This document shows, in pieces, positions 44,408 to 55,514 of a DNA stretch of 64,000 nt. Position numbers and translations under genes: made by a program. The notes under the pieces were generated by a model that worked only from the letters and a program-made list of their open reading frames with translations, did not search any database and was not told where the DNA came from. Positions within the stretch are counted from its first letter, which is position 1. Each line of letters opens with the position of its first letter. Location of the stretch: assembly GCA_021186555.1 (NCBI GenBank), contig JAJKFL010000014.1, positions 40,635,200 through 40,699,199 of the forward strand. The letters run 5' to 3'. Source of the DNA: Reticulitermes speratus (Eukaryota; Arthropoda; Insecta; Blattodea; Rhinotermitidae).

Positions 44408-44806
44408 TCCAACTTCTTTGCAACCTGCAGTTTACAGTTTACAGACGTTCACTGAGGTCACAGCAAGTAGCCCAGCACATATCTGTATTCGCGTTCAGTC
44501 CACACATTTGTAAGCACGACGGGTGTAGCTGTAGCCGCAGCAGCTCGTAACCTCCCAGCAAGTTTTGACAAAGTGGTGGACAATGGTGGAACGCAAACAG
44601 CATCCTTTATGTACCTTCAGAAGAAGATATCAAGTCGTGTCGGGTCAGGGGAAGGACGTGGCAAAGTGACAGGGCCGTCCGTGGCAACTTTCGATCCAAA
44701 AAGACCTGCCCGAAATGCAGTGTGATATGCCTATTGCATACCTAGGCACACAAAACCAGTCACAGTGTTTTTTTTATGTTATATGTACCGTGCATTCTGT
44801 CATAAG

Positions 44807-45286
44807 TTTAAGTCAAACCATCCAATGCACAAGAATTATTAACAAATTATATTTGTAACCCCTGCATACGTTTCAGCAATCAAGTTGCCATCCTCAGGGG
44901 GCACATCAGAGAATCAAAAACAACCATGGCATCCGATATACACACACTCGGCATTATAATGAAAGCACATATTCTGCTTACAACATTAACATGTAACAGC
45001 ATTTGTATGTGATAATATTTACTGTGTTATGTGAAGTGTCGGCTTACATCACTGACTTAGACGCATTTTGTAGTTTACTCTTAACGTTTGGTTTTGTGAC
45101 TGTGGACATCAATTCATTTTAATGTTGTTAGCGGCACGTGTGCTTTCATTATAATGCCGAGTGTTTGTGTATCTGGATGTCATGGATGTTTGTGATTCTT
45201 TGCTGTGCCCCCTGAGGATGGCAACTTGATTGCCGAAACGTATGTAGGGGTTACAAATATACTTTGTTAATAATTCTTGACTTAAA
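44807..45286. mobile_element. Foldback MITE with ~180-bp arms
   Basis: The left arm (ATTATTAACAAATTATATTT, GTTGCCATCCTCAGGGGGCA, CGGCATTATAATGAAAGCAC) is inverted at 45125-45286 (TGCCCCCTGAGGATGGCAAC). The left arm alone carries a 14-bp insert near 44819. The region 44408-44806 before it is unassigned. Confidence 0.88.
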
Positions 45287-45800
45287 TTTAAAACAGTCGC
45301 AGTGTGTTCGGCAAGAAATTACATCCCGAAAACTTTTCGTTTGGGTGGAATGGCCAACCTTCAATCACTGCAAGCGGATTGTTGCTCCGCCAAATTATAA
45401 CGCTGTATCAGTTAACATGCCCGAACACATTGAAAGTCGTTTCGCCTCTAAACGGTATTTTGCTCTAAAATTTTCATTGTCTTCAAGATCTGAAACGTCA
45501 CAGCAAAATACGAAGCGAACTTGTCTTGGATTGTTACTTGTTCCAACAATTGTTATTTGTTTCAAACGAATTCCCGTAATTTTTTTTTTCACTGTCAATT
45601 GTGCCATGCTTAATTGGACAACTTGGCTTGCTGATTTTCTTGCACCATGAACACAAGCCGCTCGAAATACATTCGCCTTAGCTTCAGTGACCGGTCTTTT
45701 GCCGGGCCTTTTCCCTTTACAAATGCCACCCATTTCACTGAACAAATTATGCCATTAGTAGATGAACGCCATTTTCCACAACTGAGCTGCTAGCGCCAAT
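45287..45800 (-). pseudogene. Decayed mariner/IS630-superfamily transposase
   Basis: The minus-strand reading 45745-45395 has GKRPVTEAKANVFRAACVHG, then RKSASQVVQLSMAQLTVKKK and RQVRFVFCCDVSDLEDNENF. These correspond to the HTH linker and the start of the DDE domain of insect mariner-like transposases. The catalytic stretch near 45440 (FRAKYRLEAKRL) has lost the usual SDEATF, and stops follow. The plus-strand ORF over the same bases is its shadow. Confidence 0.75.
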
Positions 45801-46865
45801 GGCGGCAAGACTTGGAAACTCAAGTAACGCGATTTCAGAACTTGATCACATTATGTTCCCGAAGAGGCTTAGTTTCCACTCCTGCGCTCTTAGTGATTGA
45901 GCAGTGTTACATTTCGTGTGTTTACTCTGCGTAAGTGTTTTGATGTAGGATACTTAAGTTTGCGAGACGTAACAGACCTTTCAATCGCTACGAAATATTT
46001 TGGTGAAGAAGAATGTGTGTTTTATATAATATCCGGACTTTGGAAATAAATGGAACCTGTCATTGAGTTGGTCTACTTTTGTGCTTGTGACGTAAGTACC
46101 TGCCCACTTATAATGGAGTGCTACCTGCAGACTTGTTTGAAAATTTTACGTCCCCAAGCAGGTTTGATGTAGTAACAGATATTTATAGTGCTGAACGCAG
46201 GAATAATGATGTAAATCAGGCCTGTATTAGAGTAAGAGAACGCCTGTCATAATTTCAAATGGCAAACTGCTTTCTTCCATTTGTTGGCAAATGTATACAA
46301 ATGGGACGGGTTGGGATGGGGGAAGGGGTAGTGGGGGGTTAGGAAGCTTAAATGTCCAAGCTTAAGTCGAGCCACACACAAACATTTTCTGAAGGACGTC
46401 TCTGTTTAGAATGAATTGGAAGGGATTTTGATCGTGAGAAATGTTTTAAATATAGAACACAGGTGGGAAGTGCACAGGCCGAAACACGTCGTAAGCAATA
46501 CTATAAATAAATGAAATACAATCAGCTGCACACTGATGGAAGGAATCTTATACTTTATAGAGATGGTGTTTTATTAATTCTTGTTTCATATCTGTACACG
46601 CTAAATATGAAAAAATTTCCAAGTCTAGAACCGTTGTTTCCTCACCTTGTTTTCATTTCACTACAATGAATAGGCCTATGCCCGTAGAACTCCGTAGCAC
46701 CTGTGTTCCCAAACTTTGTCAAGTACATCTAACAGTCAGTGTATTGAAGCAATTTAATGTTGGCTTTGTTCGTGACTTGTACTATGAAAGGGAAACAAAA
46801 TCTTCTGCGTAATCCTATCTGAATTTATTTATGTGTTTAGGTGTTAATAACTCCAGAATTGCATG
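45801..46865. other. Unassigned
   Basis: No gene was recognised. CCGAAACACGTCG near 46480 is a weak foldback motif. Confidence 0.35.
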
Positions 46866-46985
46866 TTCATTCATTCTGCAGTCTGTATTACGACAGGTCC
46901 GTAGCCTCTTCATTCTGCAGTCTGTCTTACGACAGGTCCGTAGCCTCTTCATTCTGCAGTCTGTCTTACGACAGGTCCGTAGCCT
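46866..46985 (-). repeat. 39-bp tandem triplication at a LINE 3' end
   Basis: TTCATTCTGCAGTCTGTCTT with ACGACAGGTCCGTAGCC occurs three times in tandem (from 46871, about 46910 and 46948). It is the terminal segment of the adjoining minus-strand LINE. Confidence 0.92.
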
Positions 46986-47452
46986 CTTCCAAAGCGAGTT
47001 CTCCACAGGGTGCGATCTAGTGCTTCCTCTTTCAATTTACAGTATCTTTTCTTTTCCTTAAGGTCATCCAGTAGCTGCTTACGTCTTCTCCCTCGTCTTC
47101 CCGTCATTTCTATCCTTCCCTCTAACTTTCCTTCAATCACATGTTTCAGAAGGCAGTTTCTACGCAAGATGTGACCAATCCAGTTAGCCTTTCTTCTTTT
47201 TATTGTATGTACGATATTCCTCTCCTCCTTGACTCTGTGTAATACTTCTTCATTTCTCACACGATCGGTCCAACTGATCTTCTCCATTCTTCTCCAGCAC
47301 CACATATCAAAACTTTCCAGATACTTCTGATCTACTTTCCCAAGTGTCCACGTTTCAGCACCACACAAAGCTATGCTCCAAATGTAGCACTTTACTAGTT
47401 TCTTCCTTAAATTTAATTCCAGTTTGCATGTATAACACTTAATTGCCAAGTT
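46870..47452 (-). mobile_element. LINE 3' fragment (HILRRN family), best copy
   Basis: The minus-strand frame stays open for 166 codons: CGAETWTLGKVDQKYLESF, ERNIVHTIKRRKANWIGHIL, RGRRRKQLLDDLKEKKRYCK, to RTRFGRGYGPVVRQTAE. It is the C-terminal domain of a reverse transcriptase and is 5' truncated. It is younger than the copies at 5044 and 23395 by its open frame. Confidence 0.85.
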
Positions 47453-47537
47453 GATTATTATTATTATTATTATTTTTTAGTCGTCCTCTTCTACCTACTC
47501 CGGTTTCCCGTTTCAGTGTCGAGGTTGTAATTCCTTT

Positions 47538-47739
47538 TGATCACACTTTAGACACACCACAGTCGGTAGGACTCCTCTGGACGAGGGATCGGCTCGTCGC
47601 AGAGGCGTCTACCTGACAACAACACACAACACTCACAACAGACAGACATCCATGCCCTAGGCGGGATTCGAACCCACGATCCCAGCAAGCGAGCGGCCGA
47701 AGACCCACGCCTTAGACCGCACGGCCACTGCGATCGGCT
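47538..47739 (-). mobile_element. tRNA-Ser-like SINE (minus)
   Basis: The reverse complement gives the head CGATCGCAGTGGCCGTGCGG and the B-box GTGGGTTCGAATCCCGCC, and the body as at 43980. It is preceded by an ATT microsatellite (47455-47476). Confidence 0.87.
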
Positions 47740-47782
47740 GATTATTATATTTCGCTGATAATTTTAAATGCTCCGTAACCAT

Positions 47783-48095
47783 GCATTGAGAAATTAGATA
47801 TGATAACAAAACCAACCAATGCACATATAAAATACTAAATATTTTGATCTGTATTTTAATCTTCAATATGTATTTTAAACCAAATATTGTTTTTAAAATT
47901 TAATATTTTATGTCTGTGCGTTGATTCTGATACTTCTGTAATACTCGTATTTCGATGTATCTGGCCTTTGTGATGCATCTCCCTGAAGATGGCCACATGA
48001 GTGGCCGAAACATGTAGCAGGTATACGGTGTGTATAATACACTTTTGTGCACTTATGTGCATTTGTTGGTTTTGTTATCATATCTGATTTCTCAA
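47783..48095. mobile_element. Foldback MITE with ~33-bp arms
   Basis: The left arm AGATATGATAACAAAACCAA is inverted at 48060-48090. The centre carries CTGAAGATGGCCACATGAGT and GGCCGAAACATGTAGC. Its right end was the target of the LINE at 48096. Confidence 0.78.
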
Positions 48096-48780
48096 GTTCA
48101 AATATTTGGGAACAACACTGACAAATCAAAATTCCATTCAGGAAGAAATTAAGAGCAGATTGAAGTCACGTAATGCTTGTTATCATTCGGTGCAGATCTT
48201 GTGTCTTACAGTTTGCTGTACAAAAATACAAACATTAAGATATACAGAACTGTAATTTGTTGTTGTTTTGTATGGGTGTGAGACTTGGTCTGTCACACTG
48301 AGGGAGGAACATAGGCTGAGGGTGTTCGAGAATAGGGTGCTGAGGAGGATATTTGGGCCTAAGAGGGACGGGGTAACAGGGGAGTGGAGAAGACTACATA
48401 ACGAGGAACTTAATGATCTGTACTCATCACCAAATATTATTCGGGTGATCAAATCGAGAAGAATGAGGTGGGCGGGGCATGTAGCACGTATGGGTGAGGG
48501 GAGAGGTGCATACAGGGTTTTGGTGGGGATACCTGAGGGAAGGAGACCACTTGGAAGACCCAGGCATAGATGGGAGGATAATATTAAAATGTATCTTCAG
48601 GAAGTGAGATGGGGGGGCATGGACTGGATTGATATGGCTCAGGATAGAGACAGGTGGCGGGATCTTGTGAGTGCGGTAATGAACCTTCGGGTTCCATAAA
48701 ACGCGGGGAATTTCTTCACTAGCTGACGACCTGTTAGCTTCTCAAGAAGGACTCTGCTCCATGAAGTTAGTTAGTTAGTT
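48096..48780 (+). mobile_element. LINE 3' copy (GTTA-tail family), best preserved
   Basis: It is flanked by ATCTGATTTCTCA (48083-48095) and ATCTAATTTCTCA (48781-48793), a 13-bp duplication with one mismatch. An ORF at 48268-48699 (143 codons) encodes [40 protein letters not shown] and [20 protein letters not shown]. This is the RT C-terminal region. It ends in the tail GTTAGTTAGTTA. Confidence 0.9.
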
Positions 48781-48793
48781 ATCTAATTTCTCA

Positions 48794-49186
48794 GAAAGTT
48801 GTTGTTTTCTGCTCTTTTCGTACACTTTTCCATGTTGTTGCTATACAATTCGTACACATGTAGCCTACAGCATGTCGCAAGGTGAGATAATTTCACAATT
48901 GAATAATTAAGTTTCGCAGGCAATTTAATTTTCTCTCTTCTACATAGACTAGTTTAAATTACACCAACCTCCCACTTACCATAAATGCAAGGTTCGTATT
49001 TTGGTATCTCGTTTACACGCTCTTATAGATGTTAATTTTCGTAATTACTTTCCTAGCAGTGCTCTCTGCAGCTCGATTTCAGGGCTTTTCTCAATTAAAC
49101 CTTCCGTCTGCATTCTGTCCCAGACACAAAGGAAATTCTATAGCTGAAATCTTCGAATGTTTTCCAAGGGGAACAGGCATTGAATA
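48794..49186. other. Unassigned spacer before the satellite
   Basis: No gene or known repeat was seen. Confidence 0.4.
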
Positions 49187-51281
49187 GCAGCGGTTATAAA
49201 CTGGTAATAAAGAGCAGTGTTTACAAACTGGTTATTAAAAGCAGTGGTTACGAACTCGTGGTTAAGGGCAGTGGTTACTTACTGGCCTGGTAATGAAGAA
49301 CAGTGTTTGGGAGCTGGTGAAGAAGAGAAGGGTGTATGAACTGGAAATGAAGAACAGTCGTTAGGAACTTGTAGTGAAGAGCATTGTCAGGAGCGGTGAA
49401 GAGAAGAGTTTACGAACTGGAAATGAAGAGCAGTCGTTAGGAACTGGTAGTGAAGAGCATTGTCAGGAGCGGTGAAGAGAAGAGTTTACGAACTGGAAAT
49501 GAAGAGCAGTCGTTAGGAACTGGTAGTGAAGAGCATTGTCAGGAGCGGTGAAGAGAAGAGTTTACGAACTGGAAATGAAGAGCAGTCGTTAGGAACTGGT
49601 AGTGAAGAGCATTGTCAGGAGCGGTGAAGAGAAGAGTTTACGAACTGGAAATGAAGAGCAGTCGTTAGGAACTGGTAGTGAAGAGCATTGTCAGGAGCGG
49701 TGAAGAGAAGAGTTTACGAACTGGAAATGAAGAGCAGTCGTTAGGAACTGGTAGTGAAGAGCATTGTCAGGAGCGGTGAAGAGAAGAGTTTACGAACTGG
49801 AAATGAAGAGCAGTCGTTAGGAACTGGTAGTGAAGAGCATTGTCAGGAGCGGTGAAGAGAAGAGTTTACGAATGGAAATGAAGAGCAGTCGTTAGGAACT
49901 GGTAGTGAAGAGCATTGTCAGGAGCGGTGAAGAGAAGAGTTTACGAACTGGAAATGAAGAGCAGTCGTTAGGAACTGGTAGTGAAGAGCATTGTTAGGAT
50001 CGGTGAAGAGAAGAGTTTACGAACTGGAAATGAAGAGCAGTCGTTAGGAACTGGTAGTGAAGAGCATTGTCAGGAGCGGTGAAGAGAAGAGTTTACGAAC
50101 TGGAAATGAAGAGCAGTCGTTAGGAACTGGTAGTGAAGAGCATTGTCAGGAGCGGTGAAGAGAAGAGTTTACGAACTGGAAATGAAGAGCAGTCGTTAGG
50201 AACTGGTAGTGGAAGAGCATTGTCAGGAGCGGTGAAGAGAAGAGTTTACGAACTGGAAATGAAGAGCAGTCGTTAGGAACTGGTAGTGAAGAGCATTGTC
50301 AGGAGCGGTGAAGAGAAGAGTTTACGAACTGGAAATGAAGAGCAGTCGTTAGGAACTGGTAGTGAAGAGCATTGTTAGGATCGGTGAAGAGAAGAGTTTA
50401 CGAACTGGAAATGAAGAGCAGTCGTTAGGAACTGGTAGTGAAGAGCATTGTTAAGAGCGGTGAAGAGAAGAGTTTACGAACTGGAAATGAAGAACAGTGG
50501 TTAGGAACTGGAAATGAAGAACAGTGGTTAGGAACTGGTAGTGAAGAGCATTGTTAAGAGCGGTGAAGAGAAGAGTTTACGAACTGGAAATGAAGAACAG
50601 TGGTTAGGAACTGGTAGTGAAGAACAGTGTGTAGGACCTGGTGAAGAAGAGAAGGGTTTATGAACTGGAAATGAAGAGCAGTCGTTAGGAACTGGTAGTG
50701 AAGAGCAGTGTTAGGAGCTGGTGAAGAGAAGAATGTACGAACTGGAAATGAAGAGCAGTCGTTAGGAACTGGTAGTGAAGAGCATTGTTAGGAGCGGTGA
50801 AGAGAAGAGTTTACGAACTGGAAATGAAGAACAGTGGTTAGGAACTGGTAGTGAAGAACAGTGTGTAGGACCTGGTGAAGAAGAGAAGGGTTTATGAACT
50901 GGAAATGAAGAGCAGTCGTTAGGAACTGGTAGTGAAGAGCAGTGTTAGGAGCTGGTGAAGAGAAGAATGTACGAACTGGAAATGAAGAACAGTCGTTAGG
51001 AACTGGTAGTGAAGAGCATTGTTAGGAGCGGTGAAGAGAAGAGTTTACGAACTGGAAATGAAGAACAGTGGTTAGGAACTGGTAGTGAAGAACAGTGTGT
51101 AGGACCTGGTGAAGAAGAGAAGGGTTTATGAACTGGAAATGAAGAGCAGTCGTTAGGAACTGGTAGTGAAGAGCATTGTTAGGAGCGGTGAAGAGAAGAG
51201 TTTATGAACTGGAAATGAAGAGCAGTCGTTAGGAACTGGTAGTGAAGAGCAGTGTTTACGAACTGGTAATGAAGGACATAA
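49187..51281 (+). repeat. 2.1-kb satellite: 76-bp units of three ~25-bp sub-repeats
   Basis: The array begins with diverged ~27-bp monomers (AAACTGGTAATAAAGAGCAG). From 49382 to about 50470 it is a homogeneous 76-bp unit made of GAACTGGAAATGAAGAGCAG (27), GAACTGGTAGTGAAGAGCAT (26) and GAGCGGTGAAGAGAAGAG (23). From about 50550 a longer 234-bp unit marked by CAGTGTGTAGGACCTGGTG recurs at 50625, 50859 and 51093. Single-base variants (TTAGGATCGG) repeat at intervals. Confidence 0.97.
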
Positions 51282-51912
51282 AAGATATGCGTGAGTTGTC
51301 AGAAATTTGCCGTAGCTGTATAAAGTAATCGCATTTGGTTAACGTTGCTAGAATTTGTAGAAATATGGGCTGTTCTTGTAACATTTAGAGTGTATAGATG
51401 GCCTATGTTTGGCTAGTGTCCTCGTAGATTAGATGACCTGTACCGCGCTTAGCAACGAGGGGGTTATGATATGTATTGAACACCTTATTTAAGGCAATGT
51501 TTTGGCTGCCTTTCGGGAACTCTTTGTGCGACACTTCAGCCGAGGAAACATCTGGCCTCGAGTCATTCTCATCTCGATGGACTTCCCATAATGCCACGGC
51601 GGCCTGTCCTCCATTTGTATCCTACATCCCAAAATACCCCAGTCCTAAAATACCACCTTCAGAGACTTGGTTATCGACGTAAAGTGTGTGAATTTCTTAC
51701 CCACACGTCTACCAGTGTACCACCCCCCACCGTTCGGGGATTCTGACAGTCCTTAGAGAACTTGCCCTTCCCTGGGATACAAGTGATCATCCAAGATGAA
51801 GAATGAAAGAAGTTGGCCGCGGCCAAATTTGATTCACTTTGGATAAAACATCCTGGATGAATTATCGAAAGTAAACAATGTAAACAAAGGTGTCACTGCA
51901 TGTTCCTCCGAT
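51282..51912. other. Unassigned
   Basis: Short ORFs on both strands lack domains. No gene was recognised. Confidence 0.35.
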
Positions 51913-52311
51913 GTGAACAACGGACACTTCTCCTTTTTTGCTGTCTGGCTTCTTTTCCTGTTGTTCTATTTGAAATGGTTTTCAAATGGAAGGACGACCA
52001 CACACGATTGGTGCTATATCTTTATGAAAGATCGTGATGCTTTTGGAACACAAAATGTGAACACTATAGAAACAAAACAGCTCGTGACAAATGGACTGCA
52101 CGAAGGTGTGCAGGAGTCAAAATTTTCGGAAATCACTGTAGAGGAAATTAAAACATTGCTGCTAAGGTACACAAATCAGAGAGAAAGTGGCGCAGGGCTA
52201 CACGACATTTATGTGTCGAAATTGTTTTGGTACAAACAAGCACATTTATTCCTGCGTGGTGTTTGTATTCCACAAATCCCAGTGTCAACAAGGGCTCTTT
52301 TCATTCAATAA
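51913..52311 (+). pseudogene. Possible relic of a MADF-like protein
   Basis: After a hydrophobic lead this 132-codon frame reads DAFGTQNVNTIETKQLVTN, then VEEIKTLLLRYTNQRESGAG and LHDIYVSKLFWYKQAHLFLR. The pattern (…SGAG…DIYVSKLFWY…) resembles the MADF-type proteins that are abundant in insects, often from domesticated or active Harbinger-like elements. There is no intron or start context, and the N-terminal third does not fit. It is most likely a decayed transposon-borne copy. Confidence 0.4.
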
Positions 52312-52448
52312 TATTTTTCATTCATTGATTAAACAATCAAAAACAACACCGATACCTAAACGTACGATTTCATTTGCTGCCAGTTTAATGTAAAGTATCC
52401 TATTAAATGTTGGGGAACACTGTAAATTGAATTTGGTTCATCCATTGA

Positions 52449-52515
52449 ATGGGGGCACGCGGTGGTGCAGTTGGTTGAGGCACTGCGCTACAAGCCGTAA
52501 GGTCGCAGTTTCGAT
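52449..52515 (+). mobile_element. tRNA-like SINE head, truncated
   Basis: CGCGGTGGTGCAGTTGGTTG is an A-box-like region and GGTCGCAGTTTCGATTAG a B-box-like one. The body is cut off by the next SINE at 52516. Confidence 0.65.
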
Positions 52516-52640
52516 TAGGCCGATCCCAGTGGACGCGCGGTCTAAGGCGTGGGTCTTCGGCCGCTCGCTTACTGGGATCGTGGGTTCGAATCCCGCCTAG
52601 GGCATGGATGTTTGTGTTGTGTTTGTTGTATAAGGACGGT
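52516..52640 (+). mobile_element. tRNA-Ser-like SINE, 3' truncated
   Basis: CGATCCCAGTGGACGCGCGG and GTGGGTTCGAATCCCGCC form the pol III head of the family at 43980. Only the first ~125 bp remain. Confidence 0.82.
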
Positions 52641-52704
52641 AGCATGGAACGTAAATTGACATGAAGGACGAAAGGATTTAAACAGTACAAAATGGATCAA
52701 AAAA

Positions 52705-52962
52705 AAAAAAAATCCCGATGGTGTCATTGGAATTTTTCATTGACATAATCGTTCCGGTCGCACTATGGCCCTGGGGTCGACTTAGCCTCTAACAGAAATG
52801 AGTACCAGGAATATTTCCTGGGGGGTAAAGGCGGCCGGTGCTTAGGGCTGACAACCTTACCACCTTCATGTGCCGATTGTCTATAAATCTGGGAGCCTCA
52901 AACTCCTGGAACCCTAAGGGCCTGTCCAGTCCCGTAATGGGATTGCTTTACCTTTTTTCATC
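52705..52962 (-). repeat. Dispersed SINE-like repeat (copy of 38488), inverted
   Basis: It contains CGCACTATGGCCCTGGGGTC, AGGAATATTTCCTGG, GGCGGCCGGTGCTTAGGGC and the end GGGATTGCTTTACC in reverse order to 38488-38720. An A run at 52697-52711 abuts it. Confidence 0.85.
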
Positions 52963-53837
52963 CATTAAATTCACTTTGGATGATTCATCCGCGATGATCA
53001 CCCAGGATGATCAATGTAAATCCGCCTTTATGTTTTGTGATGGGTAGATATTTCCTGTGCGATGCTGTTATATGACGCGAAGTTTAAATTTGGCGCTGAT
53101 TATACACTTTATACGAATCGTACCTTCACGTTGATAGTGCGATGTCTGGCTTTCAAATATTTGGGTTGATTCTTAGTCCAAACAATCGTGATGTCCTGCT
53201 TTGTTCCTCTGAAAATTATCAATGTGGCAAAGTTGAAGTTATTTTTGTAGGGTTACGTGCTACGTGCTGTTCATGTGCCTGACATTTAAAAAAAATATTT
53301 TCACGTAACCTTATCGGTAAAATGTGGAGTTAAATGCGACAGTGCTTTCCCCTGCACCAGGTCCAATGTCGATCTGACGTCGACACGTTATTTTATAGTG
53401 TTTTATGTTGGTTTTCCCTAAGCTGTTGACATCTTGTGAATGATTTTGAACTTTGAAGGTTAGATCTTTCCTGGAAAATTAATTTGGACTAGACTGTTGG
53501 AATCCATAAGAAAAATTTTGACCGCAGAGGGTTAAATCAGAGTCGTAACCGAAACACATGCGGGTACCAAGCGTAAACATTTGAAAAGTTCGTTGTTAAT
53601 GGCACAGTGAATATTGTTTTAAAAAGTGCTGTCGCGTCATGCGGGCGGACTGTTGATTGAGGTTGAACAACTGCGAGGTAGGCGGTTCGGTGAAAAGACC
53701 GCACTGTCACGTTCTTGCCTAACATGGCGGCCCAGAGGGTAGCACTGCCGCTTCGCATTCTTTTAATAAACTAACAAAATAAACTCTGCCTAAGTAATCA
53801 AGACTCAGTCCACACTGTTCACACTCAAGGTCTCGAA
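52963..53837. other. Unassigned
   Basis: No gene or repeat family was recognised. Confidence 0.35.
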
Positions 53838-54085
53838 GGCGGCGCACACCGAAGAAACTGGTTTCGAGCAATTAATTTCATGCAACGTGAAACTACAATT
53901 GAAGGAACCCGATCTGAACGGGCAAAATACCTACACTTGTTTTTAAGAAACTGTAGTTTCGTGCTGGAAACTCGGTTTGATCATTTTGCGTTTTTCATAT
54001 CGGAAATTAAGGTGCTAGTTTCATGCAATTGTAGTTGCGTGAAACTAATTGCTTGAAATGAGTTTCTTTCGGCGTGCGCGACGCC
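53838..54085. mobile_element. Foldback MITE, ~47-bp terminal repeats and inner GAAACT repeats
   Basis: The left end GGCGGCGCACACCGAAGAAA is inverted at the right end (TTTCTTTCGGCGTGCGCGAC). Inner GTTTCATGCAA and TTGCGTGAAAC pieces add further palindromes. Confidence 0.83.
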
Positions 54086-54573
54086 TAATATCCCATTTTA
54101 GTCCTAGTGTCATCCACCCATGCATGTCCAGGTCTTTGAAATTTTCTCTTTCCCAGAAGTGGTTCAATCAAAATGTCATAGACAACTCCCACGCAACTTA
54201 TTCATGGTTTAATCATTTTAACACATTTATTTATTTATTTATCTACGTATTTGTGGTTTGTTTATCGTCAGTATCAGTACGTGTGACTACATAGCGTTAA
54301 AGGGGAGGGTAAGATTATAGGTGAAGAAGGAACTGGAAAGTATTATGAAGGCGGTGATCGTGGCTGAAGTGAGGTACATGCCCGCAATTGGCCAAGAAGT
54401 ACGGAGGAAAACTACGAACGTTTTAAATCAGGACGACCGATGTTAAAGACGAAATTTTATCGGACACCTCCTGGAAACGTCGGAATTGTTAAGAATATTA
54501 GATAAGGTAACGTTTATGACTATGCCGGAAGCGTTAAGAGCAATAGCTGAAGACTAACATTTATGAATTATTG
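54086..54573. other. Unassigned; possible transposase fragment
   Basis: A faint reading at 54350-54420 (GCGGTGATCGTGGCTGAAGT) did not resolve into a family. A TTTA repeat is at 54220-54242. Confidence 0.3.
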
Positions 54574-54938
54574 CAGTGGTTCTCAGAGGCTCTGTCGCGA
54601 CGGGACATGAGAGTAGCGCGAGTTCCGGTAGGTGTGCCGCGAAATTTTGAGTGTCTTACATCGCAGATAAAAGAAAATTTATAAATAATTTTGTTTCAAA
54701 TAAATATTATTTGCACATACCTGGTATGGGGTTAATGTAATATTGGCAAAATAGTAGTTCTCAGTTTTTTAAACTGTATACGTATTCAGGACCACTCGAG
54801 TTCGAAGAACCCATATCGGGTGTCCCGTAGTGGTGAAAAATTAAACGTTACGTGTCTCGCGACTCCTCGCGGCAAGGAATACTGTGCCGTGAGCCCCCCC
54901 TTCCCTCAAAAAAAGAGAGAGAGAGAGAGGAACCACTG
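54574..54938. mobile_element. hAT-type MITE (second family)
   Basis: The ends CAGTGGTTCTCAGAGG and the inverted AGAGAGGAACCACTG agree over about 11-12 bp. No matching 8-bp duplication was visible. A GA run precedes the right end. Confidence 0.68.
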
Positions 54939-55514
54939 TGTATTTTAACCACAGAATAGCTGCAACAGTATATACTACAGATGCACGGTTAGAAACTTAC
55001 GTAATACCAACAAATGCACTGTTCTGTATTTGTTCGTACGATCTTTTATATAACTGCTACATGTTTCGGCGCTATATCACACCATCTTCAGGGGCTGACA
55101 TCAAAGTTTCTATAAAACTTACAACAATAAAATAGGCCACAATAGGCGTACATACGTTGTGATATCGATAGTACAGTTGTGATATCGATAGTGCAGTTGT
55201 GATATCGATAGTGAAGAATATTACAGGTTTTTGTTAAAACAGTAGGCCTACACATAAATGTAATATAATAATGTTCGTGAAACTGTAATACAATTTTTGT
55301 GTTCAAATAGTTAAAAAATAAATTTTTACGTTGTAATTAAGTCTTTGTGTACAAATATGTAATCTTCTTTGATCCAAATTGGATCGCGTCCCTGTATGAT
55401 TTGTATTGCTATACACACAAGGTAGAAGTCGCAGATGCATGGTTTGTTTCTGATATGTAATAGTAAACACCCTATATAAAGGTAATAACAAATAATAATA
55501 ATAATAATAATAAT
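54939..55514. other. Foldback arm and small tandem repeat
   Basis: CTGCTACATGTTTCGGCGC with CACCATCTTCAGGGGCTGA (55055-55098) is a foldback centre. A 19-bp unit, CAGTTGTGATATCGATAGT, is repeated about three times at 55152-55212. An AAT microsatellite is at 55493-55513. Confidence 0.65.

Noticed and set aside
45264-45650. Plus-strand 128-codon ORF as a gene
   Set aside because: It is antisense to a recognisable decayed mariner-type transposase on the minus strand.
48268-48699. 143-codon ORF as a host gene
   Set aside because: It matches the C-terminal region of the GTTA-tail LINE, has at least four other decayed copies in the window and is flanked by a target duplication.
49187-51281. CRISPR-like array or spaced direct repeats
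   Set aside because: There are no unique spacers. The whole 76-bp unit repeats, and the context is an insect genome.
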